Below, in pieces: positions 17,170-25,409 of a stretch of 64,000 nt of DNA (position 1 is the first letter of the stretch; the number at the start of each line of letters is the position of its first letter). The translations under genes were made by a program, and so were the position numbers. The stretch lies in contig NZ_BMOI01000008.1 in the NCBI RefSeq assembly GCF_014646995.1, positions 62,001 to 126,000 on the forward strand, in the 5' to 3' direction. A model generated the notes under the pieces. It searched no databases. It was given only the letters and a program-made list of their open reading frames with translations, and was not told the origin of the DNA. Source of the DNA: Curtobacterium luteum. Its GTDB lineage: Bacteria > Actinomycetota > Actinomycetes > Actinomycetales > Microbacteriaceae.

Positions 17170-18219
17170 ATGGCACTGATCGACAACGCCGTCTACGTCG
17201 GAGGACGCCGCGTCGACTCACCGTCGACCCCGTCACGCCCGACCCGGGGCGACCTCGCGTGGATCGGCCTGCTCCGTCCCGACCCGTCCGAGCTCGCCGC
17301 GGTCGCGACCGAGTTCGACCTGCACGAGAACGCGGTGGAGGACGCCCGCAAGGGTCACCAGCGCGCGAAGCTCGAGCGGTACGGCGACACCCTCTTCCTC
17401 GTCCTCCGGCCCGCGTGGTACGACCGCTCGGCCGCGGAGGTCCGCTTCGGCGAGGTCCACCTCTTCGTCGGCGCCCGGTTCGTGGTCAGCGTCCGGCACG
17501 CCGAGCGCCCCGACCTCGCCGCGCTCCGGGCACGGTGCGAGGCCGACCCGGACTTCCTCGCGCGCGGCTCGGAGGCCGTCACCGCCGCGGTGCTCGACGA
17601 GGTCGTGGACGGCTACGCCCCGATCGTCGAGATCCTGCAGGAGGAGATCGACGCCATCGAGGACCAGCTCTTCGCCGGACAGGTCGACCCGGGCGTGTCG
17701 AAGCGCATCTACCAGCTGCTCAGCGAGGTGCTCGGCTTCCAACGGGCGACGAGCCCAGTGCCGTCGATGGTCAAGGGTCTCCTCCGCGGTGCGGACAAGT
17801 ACGGCGTCGACGAAGAGGTCCAGCACCGCCTGCGGAACGTGTTCGACCACGCGCTCCGGGTCACCGAGCGCGTGGACTCCTTCCGAGCGCTGCTCGAGAA
17901 CGCCCTGACGCTCCACTCGACGCTCGTCACCCAGGAGCAGAACGAGGCCATGCGCCGCATGACGAGCGCGAGCCTGGCCCAGGGCGAGGAGAGCCGGCAG
18001 CTCGCCCGCGCGGCCCACCGGCAGGGCGAGGAAGTCAAGAAGATCTCCTCGTGGGCGGCGATCCTCTTCGCTCCCGGACTCATCGCCGGCATCTACGGCA
18101 TGAACTTCGACGACATGCCGGAGCTCCACTGGCGGTTCGGCTACCCGATCGCGATCGTCGCGATGCTCGTCCTCATGGCACTCCTCTGGGCGGTCTTCCG
18201 CAAGCGCGACTGGTTGTAG
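17170..18219 (+). CDS. corA: CorA-like magnesium/divalent cation transporter
   Basis: Forms homopentameric Mg2+ channels in the membrane. 349 residues. Long N-terminal cytoplasmic domain with acidic and helical segments (EEIDAIEDQLFAG), then two C-terminal helices. The hallmark GMN is present in IYGMNFDDMPELHWRFGYP (about residue 308). The tail ends FRKRDWL, basic as expected. The ATG at 17170 is preceded by CGAGGAGCG. Confidence 0.93.
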   Translation: MALIDNAVYVGGRRVDSPSTPSRPTRGDLAWIGLLRPDPSELAAVATEFDLHENAVEDARKGHQRAKLERYGDTLFLVLRPAWYDRSAAEVRFGEVHLFVGARFVVSVRHAERPDLAALRARCEADPDFLARGSEAVTAAVLDEVVDGYAPIVEILQEEIDAIEDQLFAGQVDPGVSKRIYQLLSEVLGFQRATSPVPSMVKGLLRGADKYGVDEEVQHRLRNVFDHALRVTERVDSFRALLENALTLHSTLVTQEQNEAMRRMTSASLAQGEESRQLARAAHRQGEEVKKISSWAAILFAPGLIAGIYGMNFDDMPELHWRFGYPIAIVAMLVLMALLWAVFRKRDWL

Positions 18220-18530
18220 GCGAAACCGGCGCGGGTGCGCCTGTGCCCTGTTCGCTGGCCCACGACGCACGTGTGCTGGTCGCAGGACGCGCCGCGTGCG
18301 TGCTGTCGTGGTCGCACGAACGGTCGAGATCGGGCGCGCGAGGCGACCGGTTCCGCGACCAGGACCGCGGACGTGCGTCGCGGACCAGGACCAGGACCGC
18401 GACTGCGACCGCGGGTCACGGACCTGCGTCGCGGACCAAGACCAGGACCGCGGGTCGCGGGCGCGACCGCTGACGGCCTGGAGGCGCGGTGCCGGCCGAC
18501 ACCGCGCCTCCAGGCCCGTGAACTGTCACG
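18220..18530. repeat. 311-bp gap with imperfect 33-bp direct repeat
   Basis: No gene seen. Two 33-bp copies (31 of 33 identical) at 18369-18401 and 18420-18452 contain GCGTCGCGGACCA. They are followed at 18475-18516 by a family-A hairpin. The region separates the convergent corA and FGGY kinase genes. Confidence 0.7.
18475..18516 (-). terminator. Family-A hairpin, terminator-like
   Basis: Perfect 17-bp arms 18475-18491 and 18500-18516 (GGCCTGGAGGCGCGGTG) with an 8-nt loop, 15 bp past the stop of the FGGY kinase gene, the last gene of its operon. Confidence 0.75.
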
Positions 18531-19952
18531 TCAGCCGACGATGGCCGCCGTCCGGCGGTAGACCGCGTCGGTGTGCGCGGTGACGTCCGCGTGCACCGCA
18601 CGCAGCGCGTCGTACACCGCGGCGTGCTCCGGGTCCGGCGCGAACCGGTCGCGCTCGACGACCATCGCGGCCGCCGCCGCGTCGAACGACGGGTGCACGC
18701 CGGTCGCGACGGCGGCGCAGATGGCTGCACCGCGGCCCGCGGCGCTGTCCCCGACCACCCGGATCGTGGGCCGCTGGAACACGTCGGCCATGACCTGCAT
18801 CATGAGGTCCGAGGACGAGCCGCCGCCCGAGACCACGACGCGCTCGTAGCACGTGCCGAGCTCGGTGCCCATCGCGTCGGCCCGGTTGCGCATCGTCATG
18901 GCGATGCCCTCGAGGATCGACCGGTACACGTGGGCGCGCCCCTGCCGACCGTCGAACCCGAGCATCGAGCCCTTGCGGAACGGGGCGTCCGTCGGCGCGA
19001 GCCAGTCGAGCACCGTCAGCAGGCCGTCCGACCCGGGCGGCACCTGCGCGGCCTCGCGGTTCAGGACGTCCTCGACGCGCTCGTCTCCGGCCGCGGCGAC
19101 AGCACCGGGCCCGAGCAGGTCCCGGAACCAGCTGACCGTCCACATCCCCCGACGGATGCCGCCGGACTCGTAGAGCCAGCGGCCGGGCTCGGAGCCGAAG
19201 TTCGTCCAGAAGTCGGTGGCCGACGTGATGTTCCGCTCCCCCACCGACATACCGGCGATGTACGTGCCGAGCGAGACGAGCAGCGTCGACGGGTCGAGGA
19301 GTCCGCACCCGAGGGCCTCGACCGCCTTGTCGTTCGCCGTCGCGACCACGGGCAGCCCTTCCGGGAGCCCGGTCGCCGCCGCCGCGTCCGCCGTCACGGT
19401 GCCGAGGACCGCGCCGGGGTCGACGAGCTCGAAGAGCTGCGACCGGTCCAGGCCCGTCGCCGCGTACCGGGCCGGGTCGTCCGCCCACCGCCAGGTGTCC
19501 GTGTCGATCGGCCACGAGCCCTGGTAGTTCGCCGCGGTGTCCCGGAAGGCACCGGTCAGCCGGTGGGTGACGTACCCGGACGACGTCGTGACGTACGCCA
19601 CGTCGTCGTGCTCCGCCACGAACGGGCCGCCGACCCGGGCGTCCATCCAACTCATCACGGGCTGCGCGAGGGACCCGTCGGCGCGCAGCACGGCCCGGCA
19701 GAACCGGATCGTGCAGAGGCCGACGCCGACGATGTCGGACGGGTCGCCCGGGAAGGCCGCCATCGCGAGTCGGCACGCCGCCGCGATCGAGTCCCAGAGG
19801 TCGTCGTCGGGGTGCTCGACCACACCCGGCTCCGGCGTGTGGTTCGGCCGCAGCGGGACCCGCCCCTCGGCGACGACCCCGCCCCGCTCGTCGAAGACCG
19901 TGACCTTCGACGACTGCGAGCCGTTGTCGATGCCGACGAGGTACCGGGTCAT
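18531..19952 (-). CDS. FGGY-family carbohydrate kinase (xylulokinase-like)
   Basis: ATP-dependent sugar or polyol kinase, 473 residues. N-terminal phosphate loop GIDNGSQSSKV replaces the usual DxGT(S/T), the middle has SLGTYIAGMS, and the C-terminal nucleotide-binding loop is SGGGSSSDLMMQVMADVF. Substrate unknown; xylulose, erythritol and glycerol kinases all belong here. Start ATG at 19952 overlaps the stop of the FAD oxidase by 4 nt (ATGA), so the product of that enzyme or of the SDR is a likely substrate. Last gene of the MFS operon. Confidence 0.87.
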   Translation of the reverse strand: MTRYLVGIDNGSQSSKVTVFDERGGVVAEGRVPLRPNHTPEPGVVEHPDDDLWDSIAAACRLAMAAFPGDPSDIVGVGLCTIRFCRAVLRADGSLAQPVMSWMDARVGGPFVAEHDDVAYVTTSSGYVTHRLTGAFRDTAANYQGSWPIDTDTWRWADDPARYAATGLDRSQLFELVDPGAVLGTVTADAAAATGLPEGLPVVATANDKAVEALGCGLLDPSTLLVSLGTYIAGMSVGERNITSATDFWTNFGSEPGRWLYESGGIRRGMWTVSWFRDLLGPGAVAAAGDERVEDVLNREAAQVPPGSDGLLTVLDWLAPTDAPFRKGSMLGFDGRQGRAHVYRSILEGIAMTMRNRADAMGTELGTCYERVVVSGGGSSSDLMMQVMADVFQRPTIRVVGDSAAGRGAAICAAVATGVHPSFDAAAAAMVVERDRFAPDPEHAAVYDALRAVHADVTAHTDAVYRRTAAIVG

Positions 19953-21466
19953 GCGCGGACGTTCCCGAACCGCGTGTCCGGGTCTGCCGCGGCCGGCTGG
20001 ATCGCACCGGGGGCCGGGAAGATCGTGCCCTTGTTCATGATGCCCTTCGGGTCGAACTGCTCCTTGAGCCCCCGCATGATCGCGAAGGCCGAACCGTGCT
20101 CCTCCTCGACCCAGGGCGTGCGGTACTTGCCGACGCCGTGGTGGTGGACCATCGATCCGCCGTGGCGCAGGGCTTCCTCCACGATGATCGCGTTGAGCGG
20201 GATGTGGTACTTCTCGATCTCCTCCTCCGGGGAGCAGTCGATCCGGTAGTCGTACACGAAGTACATGTTCGTGCCGGTCTGGTAGCTGTGCGAGGAGTGG
20301 CCGCCGAGCATCGTGAGGTCGTCGGCGTGCGGGTACTCGGTCCGGATGCGGTGCATCACGGCGTCGTACACGTCGCACACGGCCGACCAGTCCGCCGAGA
20401 TCTCGGTGGTGTAGCCGAGGTGGCGGTCCTGGAGCATCGTGCGCTTCTCGGCGTCGATCTTGTCCTGCCCCCAGTTGAGCTGGTCGAACCACGCCTCGAT
20501 GAGTGCCGGGTCGACCGGCTCGTGCGGGTGCTGGCCGAGGACGCGCTGGATCTCCGCGGAGGTCGCACGGACGATCCCGGCCGGGCCCTCGGCGACGAAC
20601 ACGACCACGCACTTGCCGTTCGAGAAGTGCGAGAAGTGCTGGTTCGCGTCCTCCGGCGAGTAGAGGCGGACGACCGACGGGTGGAAGCCGTTCACGATGA
20701 CCTCGCGGAGGATCGCGATGCCGGTCCGCATGTCGTCGACGAGTGCGCCGTGGAACTCGTTGTTCTCCGGCTGGTACCGGAACACCTTGATCGTGACCTC
20801 GGTGATGACGCAGAGGGCGCCCTCGTTGCCGATGACGACGTGGCGGATGTCCGGCCCGGCGGACCGGCGCGGCACGGCCTTGATCCGGCGCACCCGGCCA
20901 CCGGGGAACACGGCCTCGAGTCCGACGACCATGTCCTCGATCGCGCCGTACAGCGTCGAGAACTGCCCGATCGACCGGGTCGCGACGAGCCCGCCGTACT
21001 GCGCGAGCGGCTTGGACTGGGGCGAGTGGCCCGTGGTCAGGCCCTGCTGTCGGAGCTCGTCCTCGAGGCGCTGGAGCGGCACCCCCGCCTGCAGGGTGGC
21101 CTGCATGTTCTCGGGGTCGATGCGCAGCACCGCGTCCATGCGGGAGCAGTCCAGCACGATCGTGTCCACGACACTCGTCTCGAGGCCGCCCTCGGTGCCG
21201 GTGCGACCGGTCCGCGGGACGACGTTGACGAGGTGCTCGTCGGCGAAGGCGAGGACGGCGGCGACGTCCTCGGTGGACTCCGCGTTGACGATGGCGACGG
21301 GGGTCGGGGCGTCGTGGATGCCGTGCACCGCCTGGTACTTCTTGAAGCGGTCGACACTGGCGTCGAGCAGGTGCTGCTCGTCGGTGTCGATCTGCTCGGG
21401 GCGGACGACGGTGGCCAGGTGGGCGAGGATCTCGGCCCGGTCGAGGGTGGCGATCGATTCGATCAT
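19949..21466 (-). CDS. FAD-binding oxidase, VAO / alkylglycerone-phosphate-synthase-like
   Basis: 505-residue flavoenzyme with an N-terminal FAD-binding PCMH-type domain (VVPRTGRTGTEGGLET, residues about 85-100) and a C-terminal substrate domain. The HHH motif typical of alkyldihydroxyacetonephosphate synthases is present in GGSMVHHHGVGKYRTPW (about residue 455), as is the closing FDPKGIMNKGTIF. Bacterial relatives are usually annotated as FAD-linked oxidases of unknown substrate. Given the neighbouring GlpP homologue and kinase, oxidation of a phosphorylated or free polyol is plausible but unproven. The ATG at 21466 has GGAAGGACC upstream; overlaps the kinase start. Confidence 0.85.
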   Translation of the reverse strand: MIESIATLDRAEILAHLATVVRPEQIDTDEQHLLDASVDRFKKYQAVHGIHDAPTPVAIVNAESTEDVAAVLAFADEHLVNVVPRTGRTGTEGGLETSVVDTIVLDCSRMDAVLRIDPENMQATLQAGVPLQRLEDELRQQGLTTGHSPQSKPLAQYGGLVATRSIGQFSTLYGAIEDMVVGLEAVFPGGRVRRIKAVPRRSAGPDIRHVVIGNEGALCVITEVTIKVFRYQPENNEFHGALVDDMRTGIAILREVIVNGFHPSVVRLYSPEDANQHFSHFSNGKCVVVFVAEGPAGIVRATSAEIQRVLGQHPHEPVDPALIEAWFDQLNWGQDKIDAEKRTMLQDRHLGYTTEISADWSAVCDVYDAVMHRIRTEYPHADDLTMLGGHSSHSYQTGTNMYFVYDYRIDCSPEEEIEKYHIPLNAIIVEEALRHGGSMVHHHGVGKYRTPWVEEEHGSAFAIMRGLKEQFDPKGIMNKGTIFPAPGAIQPAAADPDTRFGNVRA

Positions 21467-21483
21467 GGTGGTGGTCCTTCCGG

Positions 21484-21547
21484 TGGTGCGGTTCGTTGCG
21501 CTGGATGCGGTTCGTTGCGCTGGGTGCGGTTCGTTGCGCTGGGTGCG
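21484..21547. repeat. 19-bp tandem repeat, 3.3 copies
   Basis: Three copies of a 19-bp unit (GGRTGCGGTTCGTTGCGCT) at 21484-21502, 21503-21521 and 21522-21540 and a 7-bp remnant. It lies in the 152-bp gap between the SDR and the FAD oxidase within one operon. Copy number is likely variable between strains. Confidence 0.9.
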
Positions 21548-21618
21548 TGGCTGGGGTGCCGTCGGACGGGAGGCGCGTGGCGGGTCGTCGCGCGCCGTGC
21601 GTCCGCCGGGTGGTCGCG

Positions 21619-22395
21619 CTAGCGGACCAGGTATCCCCCGTCGACGGTCAGCGTGTGGCCGTTGACGTAGTCGGAGGCGCGGGAGGCCAGGAAGACCGTC
21701 GCGCCCATGAGGTCGGCGACGTCGCCCCAGCGCCCGGCCGGGATGTGGTCGAGGACGCGCCGGTTCGTCTCGGGGTTCGACCGGGTCTGCTCGGTGATCT
21801 TCGTGGCGAAGTACCCGGGCGCGATCGCGTTCACCTGGACGCCGTGCTGCGCCAGCTCGTCGCAGTACGCCTTCGTGAAGCCGACGATCCCGTGCTTCGT
21901 CGCCGCGTAGGCCGGGGACCACTGGCCGCCGAGGAACGCGAACAGCGACGCGATGTTGATGATCTTCCCGGAGCCCTGCGCGACGAAGCGCTTCGCGACC
22001 GCGTGGCCGAGGGCGAACGGCGCGGTGAGGTTGACCGCGACCATCGGGTCCCACTTGGCGCGGTCGAACGCCTCGACGTCGTCGAGCAGGCAGATGCCCG
22101 CCGAGTTCACCAGCACGTCGATGCCGCCGAGGGCACGCTCGCACTCGGCGACGATGCGCTCCGGGGCGTCGGGCGCGGTGAGGTCGACCTCGAGGAACGC
22201 GTACCGACGTCCCTCGGCCTCGACGAGCTCGCGGGTCGTGCCGTCGTCGTCGACGACGCTCGGCACGAAGACGTCCGCGCCGGCCTTGGCGAGGGCGAGC
22301 GTGAACGCCTGGCCGAGGCCCGAGTTCCCGCCGGTGACGACGGCGCGCTTGCCCGCGAGGGAGAAGAGGTCCAGCGAGAAGTCGCGGATGTCCAT
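21619..22395 (-). CDS. SDR family oxidoreductase (KduD/gluconate dehydrogenase-like)
   Basis: Short-chain dehydrogenase of 258 residues. TGGNSGLGQ Rossmann motif (residues 21-29), NSAG, catalytic Ser in IASLFAFLGG, YAATK, and the family's C-terminal LTVDGGYLV. Closest in pattern to 2-deoxy-D-gluconate 3-dehydrogenases and other sugar-acid or polyol dehydrogenases. Second gene of the MFS operon, 26 nt after the transporter stop and with an AAAGGACC ribosome site. Exact substrate unknown. Confidence 0.88.
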   Translation of the reverse strand: MDIRDFSLDLFSLAGKRAVVTGGNSGLGQAFTLALAKAGADVFVPSVVDDDGTTRELVEAEGRRYAFLEVDLTAPDAPERIVAECERALGGIDVLVNSAGICLLDDVEAFDRAKWDPMVAVNLTAPFALGHAVAKRFVAQGSGKIINIASLFAFLGGQWSPAYAATKHGIVGFTKAYCDELAQHGVQVNAIAPGYFATKITEQTRSNPETNRRVLDHIPAGRWGDVADLMGATVFLASRASDYVNGHTLTVDGGYLVR

Positions 22396-22421
22396 GGGGA
22401 GGGGTCCTTTCGTGGTGGAGG

Positions 22422-23708
22422 TCAGGCCGCGGCGACGACGGCGTCGTCCTGCGGGCGGCGTGCACGGTCACGGGCGCGGAGGCGCATCGTGACCGTGGTG
22501 GTGACGACGCCGAGGAGTGCCGCGCCGAGCAGGACGGCGAACATCGTCGTGTAGCCGCCGCCCTGCTGCGGGACGTCGTTCGCGGGGTCGCCGACCCACC
22601 AGGCCGCCAGGGCGGGCAGGAACGCGTCCGGCAGGTAGGCGATGCCGGACGCCAGCCCGATCACGCCGCCGCGCTGGGCGAGCGGGACCTCGACCTCGCC
22701 GACCTGGGCCCAGTAGACGCCGCGCGCGGTGAACACCGCGAGGCACATCACGACCATGAGCACGACCGCGACCCAGACGAGCGCGGGCCGCTGGGGCACG
22801 AGGAGGAACCCGAGCGCGCTCGCGGCGGCGACGACGAACGCCCAGCGCAGGAACGCCGGCGACGACTTCGTCCAGCGGGCGACGAGCGCGCCGCCGGCCG
22901 GTCCGCCGAGGATCTGGAAGACGTAGGTGCGGACGACGCCGATCGCGCCGAGGAGCACGACGGGCACCGCGTAGCCGTACTGCAGCAGCGGCGTCAGGTA
23001 CCCGAGCAGCGTGTAGAAGCAGTACATCAGCATGATCGAGGCGCCGATCAGCCAGGTGTACCTGTTCCGCGCGGCCGCGACGAGCTGGCGGAGCGAGACG
23101 GCCTGCTTCCCGACGCCGTCGAGCGCGGCCCGGTCGACCCGCACGACGAGCAGGACCAGCACCGCGAACACGAGGCAGAGCACGCCGTAGATCCGCATCA
23201 CCGCGAGGACGCCGGCGGACTCGGCGATCGCCGCGGCCACGACGGCGGCGCCGACGAACCCGACCACCGTCGACGTGATGCCGCGGATGCCCTCGAGCCA
23301 GCCGAACAGCCACCCCTGCTCATCCGCCGAGCCGAGCATCGACACGAGCTTGACCAGCGACGACCAGTAGAGGCCCATGCCGAGCACCGCCATGAGCACG
23401 TGCGCCACGACGACGCCGGTCTCGTCCGGCACGGTCGACAGCCAGAGGTCGACGACCCCCATGCCGGCCAGTGCGACCACGATGAGGACCTTCGGCGAGA
23501 ACCGGTCGGCGAACCACCCGCCGCAGAAGTACATGACCACGGCGACGGCGCCGAAGATGCTCGTCACCTCGCCGTAGCGCTGGATCGAGAGACCGAGGGC
23601 GTGCGCCGTGTCGGCGAGGAAGACGAACCGGATGTAGGCGACCTGGAAGATCGCGCCACCGGTCATCGACAGGACGATGAAGCTCGTCAGTCTGCGGGAC
23701 TTGGTCAA
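22422..23708 (-). CDS. MFS transporter
   Basis: Twelve-helix major facilitator of 428 residues; probable importer of the substrate of the downstream SDR, FAD oxidase and kinase. The loop-2 motif appears as GGWFADRFSPKV. I chose the TTG at 23708: GAAGGAG lies 5 nt upstream, whereas the alternative GTG at 23714 overlaps that site. The transcript starts about 160 nt upstream and must cross a terminator hairpin (23738-23790) before reaching this start. Upstream in-frame residues (a poly-Phe run) are translated from the terminator's U-tract and are not real. Confidence 0.85.
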   Translation of the reverse strand: MTKSRRLTSFIVLSMTGGAIFQVAYIRFVFLADTAHALGLSIQRYGEVTSIFGAVAVVMYFCGGWFADRFSPKVLIVVALAGMGVVDLWLSTVPDETGVVVAHVLMAVLGMGLYWSSLVKLVSMLGSADEQGWLFGWLEGIRGITSTVVGFVGAAVVAAAIAESAGVLAVMRIYGVLCLVFAVLVLLVVRVDRAALDGVGKQAVSLRQLVAAARNRYTWLIGASIMLMYCFYTLLGYLTPLLQYGYAVPVVLLGAIGVVRTYVFQILGGPAGGALVARWTKSSPAFLRWAFVVAAASALGFLLVPQRPALVWVAVVLMVVMCLAVFTARGVYWAQVGEVEVPLAQRGGVIGLASGIAYLPDAFLPALAAWWVGDPANDVPQQGGGYTTMFAVLLGAALLGVVTTTVTMRLRARDRARRPQDDAVVAAA

Positions 23709-23737
23709 GACCACTCCTTCGTGGTGATCGGGGGGAC

Positions 23738-23790
23738 AAAAAAAGAACAGCGACACCCCAGCGCTGGTGCGCTGCGGGTGCCGCTGTTCT
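23738..23790 (-). terminator. Intrinsic terminator/attenuator in the MFS operon leader
   Basis: On the minus strand the hairpin is AGAACAGCG + CACCC-type arms (plus-strand 23744-23758 with 23776-23790, one internal mismatch) topped by an inner CAGCG/CGCTG stem, followed at once by seven U residues (23744-23738). It lies between the promoter at 23903-23874 and the TTG start at 23708, so it is a leader terminator, not an end-of-gene one. Such a layout requires antitermination; the GlpP homologue at 16325-16921 is the obvious candidate factor. It is the only U-tract terminator I see in the window. Confidence 0.8.
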
Positions 23791-23873
23791 CTGAGGTCTG
23801 GAGCGACTGCCGTCCTCGGGCGGACGGCCGATCTGCAGTTGTGGTGATCCGCGATATGCCGGATACGGGGTGA

Positions 23874-23903
23874 ACGCTACCCCAGGTCGGTCGGACGGCA
23901 CAA
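23874..23903 (-). promoter_or_regulatory. Promoter of the MFS operon
   Basis: -35 TTGTGC (23903-23898), 18-nt spacer, -10 TAGCGT (23879-23874). A start near 23867 gives a leader of about 160 nt that contains the terminator hairpin. The 306-bp region 23709-24014 holds this promoter, the terminator and the lacI promoter/operator. Confidence 0.6.
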
Positions 23904-23944
23904 CCTGCTCCCGGCTCCCGGGTGGCGCTCGGCACGTGGACGTG

Positions 23945-23979
23945 CATAATGATCAGGCCCGGAATGTGAACGTGCACAT
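23945..23979 (+). promoter_or_regulatory. lacI promoter region with 16-bp operator
   Basis: A -10-like CATAAT (23945-23950) is followed by the near-palindrome ATGTGAACGTGCACAT (23964-23979), 35 nt before the lacI start. The same 16-mer with two changes occurs at the sugar ABC promoter (25273-25288). This suggests the LacI protein represses itself and the ABC operon, and possibly the divergent MFS operon. Confidence 0.65.
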
Positions 23980-24014
23980 CGACGTGCCACGACACCGGGC
24001 GGGAATGAGCAGCA

Positions 24015-25034
24015 ATGGCGTCGACGCGAGCACAGCAGTCGCGTGCGCCCAGCATCCGCGACGTCGCACGGGTCGCCGGGGTCTCGCACCAGACGGTCTC
24101 GCGGGTCCTGAACAACTCCGACGCCATCCGCGCCGAGACGCGCGACCGGGTCCTCGCGGCGATGGAGCAACTGCAGTACCGGCCGAACCGGGCCGCGCGG
24201 GCGCTGGTGACGAGCCGGACGCACACCATCGGGGTCCTGACCGCACGCCGCGCCCACTACGGACCCGCGGTCGCGTTGCAGGCGATCGAGGACGCGGCGG
24301 TCGCCCGCGGGTACAACGTCACGACCTCGACCCTGACCGAGACGACCGACGAGGCGGTGCGCGAGAGCATCCAGCGTCTGCTCGACCTCGACGTCGAGGG
24401 CATCGTCGTGATCGCCCCGCAGCAGAAGGTGTTCGACCTCATCGAGGAGCTTGGCATCCGGACGCCCTACGTCACGATGCGCGCGAGCGTCGGCGAGGAC
24501 CCCACCGCGCTCTGGGTGGACCAGATGGAGGGCGCCCGGCTCGCCACCGCGCACCTGCTCGACCTCGGGCACGAGTACGTCCGGCACATCGCCGGGCCGC
24601 AGGACTGGATCGAGGCGGACGCGAGGATGCAGGGCTTCCTCCGGGAGATGTCCGATCGCGACATGCCCGTCGTGGCGCCGATCCTCGGGGACTGGACCGC
24701 CGACTTCGGCTACCACGCCGGCCGGGAGCTCCTCCGCTGGCGGGACTGCACCGCGGTGTTCTGCTCGAACGACCAGATGGCGCTCGGGCTCATGCACGCC
24801 GCGCGCTCCTACGGGTTGGACGTCCCCGGCGACCTCTCGGTGGTGGGCTACGACGACATCCCCGAGGCGAAGCACTTCTGGCCGCCGCTGACGACCGTGC
24901 AGGTCGACTTCGCCGAGCTCGGGCGGCGCTGCGTGGACCTCCTGCTCCCCCGGGACGACGAGCAGCTCCGGCCGATCGACATCGTGCCGCAGCTCGTCGT
25001 CCGCGGCTCGACGAGCGCGCCGCGCTCCCGCTGA
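24015..25034 (+). CDS. LacI family transcriptional regulator
   Basis: 339 residues: N-terminal helix-turn-helix (SIRDVARVAGVSHQTVSRVLN, residues 13-33), hinge with YRPNRAARALVTSRT, and a periplasmic-binding-protein-like effector domain ending GYDDIPEAKHFWPPLTTV. It lies between two outward-facing operons (MFS-SDR-oxidase-kinase and sugar ABC), the usual position for a local regulator. Effector probably the sugar or polyol handled by them. A family-A hairpin follows its stop. Confidence 0.93.
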   Translation: MASTRAQQSRAPSIRDVARVAGVSHQTVSRVLNNSDAIRAETRDRVLAAMEQLQYRPNRAARALVTSRTHTIGVLTARRAHYGPAVALQAIEDAAVARGYNVTTSTLTETTDEAVRESIQRLLDLDVEGIVVIAPQQKVFDLIEELGIRTPYVTMRASVGEDPTALWVDQMEGARLATAHLLDLGHEYVRHIAGPQDWIEADARMQGFLREMSDRDMPVVAPILGDWTADFGYHAGRELLRWRDCTAVFCSNDQMALGLMHAARSYGLDVPGDLSVVGYDDIPEAKHFWPPLTTVQVDFAELGRRCVDLLLPRDDEQLRPIDIVPQLVVRGSTSAPRSR

Positions 25035-25071
25035 CGCGCCCTGGCAGCAGTCGCCGACGCGCCCACGCGAC

Positions 25072-25113
25072 GGCCTGGAGGCGCATGCCGGGGCCGCCCC
25101 GCGCCTCCCGGCC
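25072..25113 (+). terminator. Family-A hairpin, terminator-like
   Basis: Arms GGCCTGGAGGCGC (25072-25084) and its complement (25101-25113, one mismatch), 38 bp after the lacI stop. It would isolate lacI from the ABC promoter that follows. Confidence 0.65.
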
Positions 25114-25224
25114 GGACCGTGCGGAAGTCCGCATCCGCGCGCCGCACCACCCCACACCGGGGGACGTGACGCGGCGCGTTCCGCCGCTCGACGCGGGCCG
25201 TTACACAAACGCGACAAAGACGAA

Positions 25225-25288
25225 TTGACAGCATCGGGACCCCTGTGCGTAGGATTGCCCCCGTTCCAGCCGATGTGACCGTTCACAT
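25225..25288 (+). promoter_or_regulatory. Promoter and operator of the sugar ABC operon
   Basis: In the 375-bp gap between lacI and the ATPase gene. -35 TTGACA (25225-25230), 19-nt spacer, -10 TAGGAT (25250-25255). The operator ATGTGACCGTTCACAT (25273-25288) starts about 10 nt after the predicted transcription start and shares 14 of 16 bases with the one at lacI. A partial half-site (GGACCGTCACAC) follows. Leader to the GTG start is about 145 nt. Confidence 0.7.
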
Positions 25289-25409
25289 GGACCGTCACAC
25301 GGCAGGGGCACCGGACGCGACAACGGGGTCCACGCAGGTGACTGCGCCCCCGCTGCCGCAGTGTCAACCCGAATGACTGCCGCGCTGGAGCGGCAGAAGG
25401 AGATGCACC

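Noticed and set aside
23709-23756. Upstream start of the MFS gene with a poly-Phe N-terminus
   Set aside because: Those codons are the U-tract and flank of the leader terminator; the TTG at 23708 has a well-spaced ribosome site.
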